In this document: positions 6,060 to 8,373 of the stretch, in pieces
Layout of the letters: the number at the start of each line of letters is the position of its first letter
How positions within the stretch are numbered: the stretch's first letter is position 1
Assembly: GCA_050944915.1 (NCBI GenBank)
Contig: JBMNRY010000086.1
Coordinates: forward strand, 1-8,373
Source of the DNA: JBMNRY01 sp050944915
GTDB taxonomy: Bacteria > Bacillota > Limnochordia > JAAZLZ01
Reading direction: 5' to 3'
DNA length: 8,373 nt
The notes under the pieces: model-generated
Database searches by the model: none
Seen by the model: only the letters and a program-made list of their open reading frames with translations
Told to the model about the DNA's origin: nothing
Made by a program: the position numbers and the translations under genes

Positions 6060-6097
6060 AAACCCCCTGCTTCGCGCATACGAAGCAGGGGGTTTTT
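6060..6097. terminator. Very strong intrinsic terminator after peroxiredoxin gene
   Basis: AACCCCCTGCTTCG at 6061-6074 pairs perfectly with CGAAGCAGGGGGTT at 6081-6094 around a CGCATA loop, with one more A-T pair from 6060 and a TTTTT run at 6093-6097. The A-rich left side means it may also work on the minus strand, where the ABC ATPase pseudogene ends facing it. Confidence 0.92.
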
Positions 6098-6158
6098 ACT
6101 GTAAATTCCTACTGGGAAGCTCTTCCTCTACGATTCAGGGAAAGACTCTACTTGTCGA

Positions 6159-6465
6159 CTAAGGTGCATTCTGTGCTTGTTTTCCATAGACAGCAATGCC
6201 CACCCGTTGCTGTTGTCCTCCCGATAGTTCATTAGGTTTATGGTGTAAATATAGTTCCAATCCAACTTCTTTAAGGATCCCCATCGTTCTCTCTTTAATA
6301 TCATTAACTGGGAGCCTGTTCATCAGCTCCAGGGCAAAAGCCATATTTTCGAAGGCTGTTAGTACCGCTATTAAATTGTAGGACTGAAAGATAAAGCTGA
6401 GCCGGAACATTAAGCTCGCCTTGTTGGTAGTGTTTAGTTACGTCCCTAAGTTGAAAAATCGCCAT
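6159..6465 (-). pseudogene. Broken ABC exporter ATPase (MacB/LolD type) lacking Walker A and Walker B
   Basis: On the minus strand, an ATG at 6463-6465 with a GAAGGA site opens MAIFQLRDVTKHYQQGELNV, the standard N-terminus of a MacB/LolD-type ATPase. After GELNVPA the text jumps, in a different frame, to RLSFIFQSYNLIAVLTAFEN (from about 6405): the Q-loop region. About 60-70 residues, including the whole Walker A (GxSGSGKST) segment, are therefore missing. The remaining part keeps the helical domain and an intact ABC signature LSGGQQQRV, then reads VGIAVYGKQAQNAP and stops at 6159. One base out of frame it gives ENKHRMHL, resembling the usual VNKPKILLA before Walker B, so there is a second frameshift; no Walker B follows. 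The product cannot bind ATP normally. Such ATPases usually pair with a FtsX-like permease, which is absent here. Paired operators lie just upstream. Confidence 0.82.
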
Positions 6466-6532
6466 GACGATCCTTCATTTCATAGGAAGTTGATTCTAAA
6501 AAATGCGGCCCATAAACCGCCTGCTCAGGTAA

Positions 6533-6549
6533 TAGACCAGTCTGGTCTA
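6533..6549. promoter_or_regulatory. Palindromic operator 1 (TetR-like), paired with operator 2
   Basis: TAGACCAGTCTGGTCTA is a perfect 7+7 bp palindrome with a 3-bp centre. It shares the half-site T-N-GACCA with the second palindrome, whose centre is 36 bp away. It lies 68 bp before the start codon of the minus-strand ABC ATPase pseudogene. TetR-family repressors bind palindromes of this size and shape; the family assignment is inference. Confidence 0.72.
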
Positions 6550-6568
6550 CGAGTATTTCCTACCACCG

Positions 6569-6585
6569 TTGACCACACTGGTCAA
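6569..6585. promoter_or_regulatory. Palindromic operator 2 (TetR-like), paired with operator 1
   Basis: TTGACCACACTGGTCAA is a perfect 7+7 bp palindrome with a 3-bp centre. Symmetry continues outward (CCAC at 6563-6566 with GTGG at 6588-6591), giving a 29-bp dyad with two mismatched pairs. Read on the minus strand, its TTGACC could also serve as a -35 element for the ABC ATPase gene, which would explain repression, but no clear -10 was found. Confidence 0.72.
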
Positions 6586-6679
6586 GAGTGGTTGGAGGGC
6601 TAAAAAGGGTCATCCAAGGAGGCGGATAGTCTGCGTGTTCTTTATCAGGGTAATGACCCAAGAAGTTGGCAAGACGGGT

Positions 6680-6784
6680 CTTTCGAAGTGCGAAACCGAC
6701 GGGCCACAGGTCCTGTTTCTAGACCCCCATATCTTTGGACAGCGGCGGGCATTAGGGAAGGAATTCAAAATTATCGAAAATTAA
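6680..6784 (+). pseudogene. Fragment resembling an ABC exporter ATPase around Walker B
   Basis: An open stretch reads GPQVLFLDPHIFGQRRALGK and ends EFKIIEN before TAA at 6782-6784. It resembles the Walker B / D-loop part of multidrug ABC-2 ATPases (PQVLFLDEPT-GLD---RR-LW), with the catalytic EPTSGLD section garbled or deleted. The bases just upstream, read one frame over (VFRSAKPTG), would continue into GPQVLFLD, suggesting a frameshift. No Walker A, signature motif or start codon is present. It is on the plus strand, on the other side of the two operators from the first ABC pseudogene. The match is short and the call is tentative. Confidence 0.4.
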
Positions 6785-7048
6785 GAAGGCTACCGGTGGG
6801 TCCCTTGATATTAATAACAAATATAGCGAAAAGTTCTCTGCCCCTGCCCAAATAATGTTTTTATGATGACTAATAGTGTTAGGAGAGAGGGGTTGTTCAA
6901 CGAGAAGACGTTGATCCGAGGCTGGCACAAAGCTTAATTAGTCGCCGAGATCCTAGGGAAGCACGGGAGGTGGGCTGTTTAGGTCTGGCCGATGGAGAGT
7001 ATTGAATGCTAACAACTGGTTTGAAAAAACAGGGGGGAGGTTTTCCAA
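6785..7048. other. Intergenic region upstream of the TRAP operon, no intact gene
   Basis: AT-rich at first (6800-6880), then more balanced. An open stretch without a start codon at 6883-7005 (plus strand, 40 codons; includes VDPRLAQSLISRRDPREARE) looks coding-like but is not recognised and may be another gene remnant. No promoter with both boxes could be assigned to dctP; there is no terminator-like hairpin. Confidence 0.4.
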
Positions 7049-8044
7049 ATGAAAGGTCGACTGACGATCTGTTTACTGGTTCTGTTTCTGATGCTGGGTG
7101 TTTCCGGGCAACTATTGGCTAGCGGCCAGGTCCATTTGCGCTTAGGGCATGACCAGAGCACAGGCCATCCCTATGACTTAGGAGCCCAACGTTTCGCTCA
7201 AGGGGTAGAGGAACGCACCAATGGGGCTGTTACCGTAACCATCTATCCAGCAGCCCAATTGGGTGATACCCCTGAACAAATCGAAGGCCTACAAATGGGC
7301 ACGCTGGATATTTCCATCGCTGGTTTTTCCCACGTGTCCCAGTTCATACCTCAACTAGGCCTCTTTGGCGTTCCTTATCTCATTGAAGATGATGACCATT
7401 TTGCCGCTATCTTTGATGGTGAAATAGGTGCCATTCTGGATAAAATTTCCTTAGAGACCGCTAATATTCGGCTCCTGACTACTTTCACTTCCGGTTACAG
7501 GTTGTTATTCAACTCTCGGAGACCGGTGAGAAGTCCTGCGGACCTAGATGGACTTAAAGTCCGGGTTATGACCGGTGAAGCCGATTCTATGAGTTGGGAA
7601 GCCTTTGGGGCGACACCGACTCCGATGCCCTATTCCGAGTTATACTCGGCCTTACAAGCAGGTGTAGTCGATGGTGGTGAAAACGAACCGGCCAGTGTTC
7701 TCCAGAACAGATTCTATGAAGCCGCCCCTTATCTGGCCTTAACAAATCACCAAGTGCTACCGATGGGTGTATTTATGAGCAATATCGCTCTGCAAAAATT
7801 ACCGCAAGAATATCAAGAGATCATTTTCGAAGAGGCACAAAAAGCCGCTCTTTGGCAACGGGCTTACATCACCGAACAGAATCATCTGGCTATTAAGCGG
7901 ATGGAAGAAGAATACAATGCTATCGTGACCGAAGTTGATATCGAAGCCTTTGCAGCCAGAGGTAAAGGCGTCCAAGATGTCATCGCTGAAAAGTTAAAGG
8001 CAGTCGAACTATTGGATATGGTTAGGCAGGCCGCACAAAAATAG
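7049..8044 (+). CDS. dctP: TRAP transporter substrate-binding protein, DctP family
   Basis: Extracytoplasmic solute receptor that captures a carboxylate-type substrate and hands it to the DctQM membrane complex in a sodium-driven, ATP-independent uptake system. The 331-residue protein has a clear signal peptide (basic start, hydrophobic core about 5-18, cut probably near residue 25 at LLAS-GQ) and no lipobox Cys, so it should be a free secreted or otherwise tethered receptor. Family features are LRLGHDQSTGHPYDLGAQRF (30-49), the A-QLGDTPEQIEG-Q-GTLDI segment (68-88), DLDGLKVRVM with the substrate-binding Arg172, and SALQAGVVDGGENEP (200-214). The ATG at 7049 follows GGGGGGAGG at 7032-7040. 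dctQ follows 63 nt after the stop. The actual substrate cannot be read from sequence. Confidence 0.94.
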   Translation: MKGRLTICLLVLFLMLGVSGQLLASGQVHLRLGHDQSTGHPYDLGAQRFAQGVEERTNGAVTVTIYPAAQLGDTPEQIEGLQMGTLDISIAGFSHVSQFIPQLGLFGVPYLIEDDDHFAAIFDGEIGAILDKISLETANIRLLTTFTSGYRLLFNSRRPVRSPADLDGLKVRVMTGEADSMSWEAFGATPTPMPYSELYSALQAGVVDGGENEPASVLQNRFYEAAPYLALTNHQVLPMGVFMSNIALQKLPQEYQEIIFEEAQKAALWQRAYITEQNHLAIKRMEEEYNAIVTEVDIEAFAARGKGVQDVIAEKLKAVELLDMVRQAAQK

Positions 8045-8052
8045 ATCTTACA

Positions 8053-8072
8053 GGGAAGGTTCTTGCCTTCCC
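8053..8072 (+). promoter_or_regulatory. Intercistronic hairpin between dctP and dctQ
   Basis: GGGAAGG at 8053-8059 pairs with CCTTCCC at 8066-8072 around a 6-nt loop; a pyrimidine-rich run (TTCCTTTCAC) follows without a proper U-tract. It starts 8 nt after the dctP stop. A leaky terminator or 3'-end stabiliser at this spot would give more receptor mRNA than permease mRNA, the stoichiometry a TRAP system needs. Confidence 0.55.
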
Positions 8073-8107
8073 TTCCTTTCACTTCTTCCCCTGAAGGAGA
8101 ATCGATT

Positions 8108-8373
8108 ATGAAAAGACTTGTCCATTGGCTAGAAGCGATCCAAGGCTTCTTCGGAGTGGTCTTGTTCACGTCCCTAACTGCTGTTGTTTTTCTACAAGTC
8201 TTAACCCGGTACGTATTCCATAGTCCAGTTCTCTGGTCAGAAGAAATGGCCCGCTTTTTGTTTTTTTGGACTGCCCTTACCGGAGCCAGTATCAGTGTGA
8301 AGAATCAAAGGCATTTTGTTATCGAAGTATTCTCTGTCGATAAGATCAAGAATCCATTGGGAAAGAGACTAAT
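8108..8373 (+). CDS. dctQ: TRAP transporter small permease, DctQ family (partial, C-terminus outside window)
   Basis: Small membrane subunit that joins the DctP receptor to the large DctM permease. 88 codons are present before the window ends. The protein starts MKRLVHWLEAIQGFFGVVLF, has membrane helices at about residues 12-32 and 49-66, and carries the family signature between them: QVLTRYVFHSPVLWSEEMAR (about 30-49), then a GASISVK..RHFVIE loop. The ATG at 8108 follows GAAGGAGA at 8093-8100 with ideal spacing. The gene for the large subunit should lie beyond the right edge. Confidence 0.93.
   Translation, partial: MKRLVHWLEAIQGFFGVVLFTSLTAVVFLQVLTRYVFHSPVLWSEEMARFLFFWTALTGASISVKNQRHFVIEVFSVDKIKNPLGKRL

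Noticed and set aside
6421..6603. 60-codon plus-strand open frame across the operator region
   Set aside because: Overlaps the N-terminus of the ABC pseudogene on the other strand and both operators, and has no recognisable content.
6606..6659. GGGTCAT...ATGACCC inverted repeat
   Set aside because: Only 7 bp with a 40-nt loop and no U-tract; likely chance.

Overview
The window looks like chromosomal DNA from an endospore-forming member of the Firmicutes (Bacillota). The evidence is the spoIID / yabP / yabQ / divIC / yabR cluster, strong AGGAGG-type ribosome binding sites, frequent TTG and GTG starts, and a base composition close to balanced by eye. I cannot name the genus. DctP/DctQ TRAP transport and a DUF501-Ppx protein next to the cell-division cluster would suit an anaerobic or deep-branching clostridial-type lineage, but that is inference.

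Positions 1-4549 are a dense, conserved-type region. A divergent HU gene (partial, minus strand) is followed on the plus strand by spoIID (peptidoglycan remodelling during engulfment), yabP and yabQ (sporulation), divIC (septum), yabR (S1-domain RNA-binding protein) and a long ORF that fuses a DUF501 domain to a Ppx/GppA exopolyphosphatase domain. B. subtilis has yabP-yabQ-divIC-yabR in the same order; DUF501 next to ftsB/divIC and ppx is typical of Actinobacteria. Regulatory structure is visible: a nested hairpin over the yabP ribosome binding site, a perfect-consensus TTGACA-N17-TATAAT promoter overlapping the end of divIC, and intrinsic terminators after yabR and the ppx fusion.

Positions 4550-7048 are an accessory, partly decayed zone. 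It holds what looks like a frameshifted membrane/PAS sensor-protein remnant. Next comes an intact Prx6-type peroxiredoxin with its own promoter and a very strong terminator. After that are a minus-strand MacB/LolD-type ABC ATPase pseudogene whose Walker A region has been deleted, a pair of near-identical 17-bp palindromic operators, and a plus-strand fragment resembling a second ABC ATPase around Walker B. This reads as the wreck of a repressor-controlled exporter locus.

Positions 7049-8373 begin a TRAP transporter operon: an intact dctP solute receptor, a small intercistronic hairpin, and the first 88 codons of dctQ, which runs off the window. I found no tRNA, rRNA, CRISPR array, transposase or intact insertion sequence, and no complete new defence or metabolic system. 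The most original signals are the paired operators left among exporter remnants, the DUF501-Ppx fusion, and the RNA structures at yabP and after ppx.
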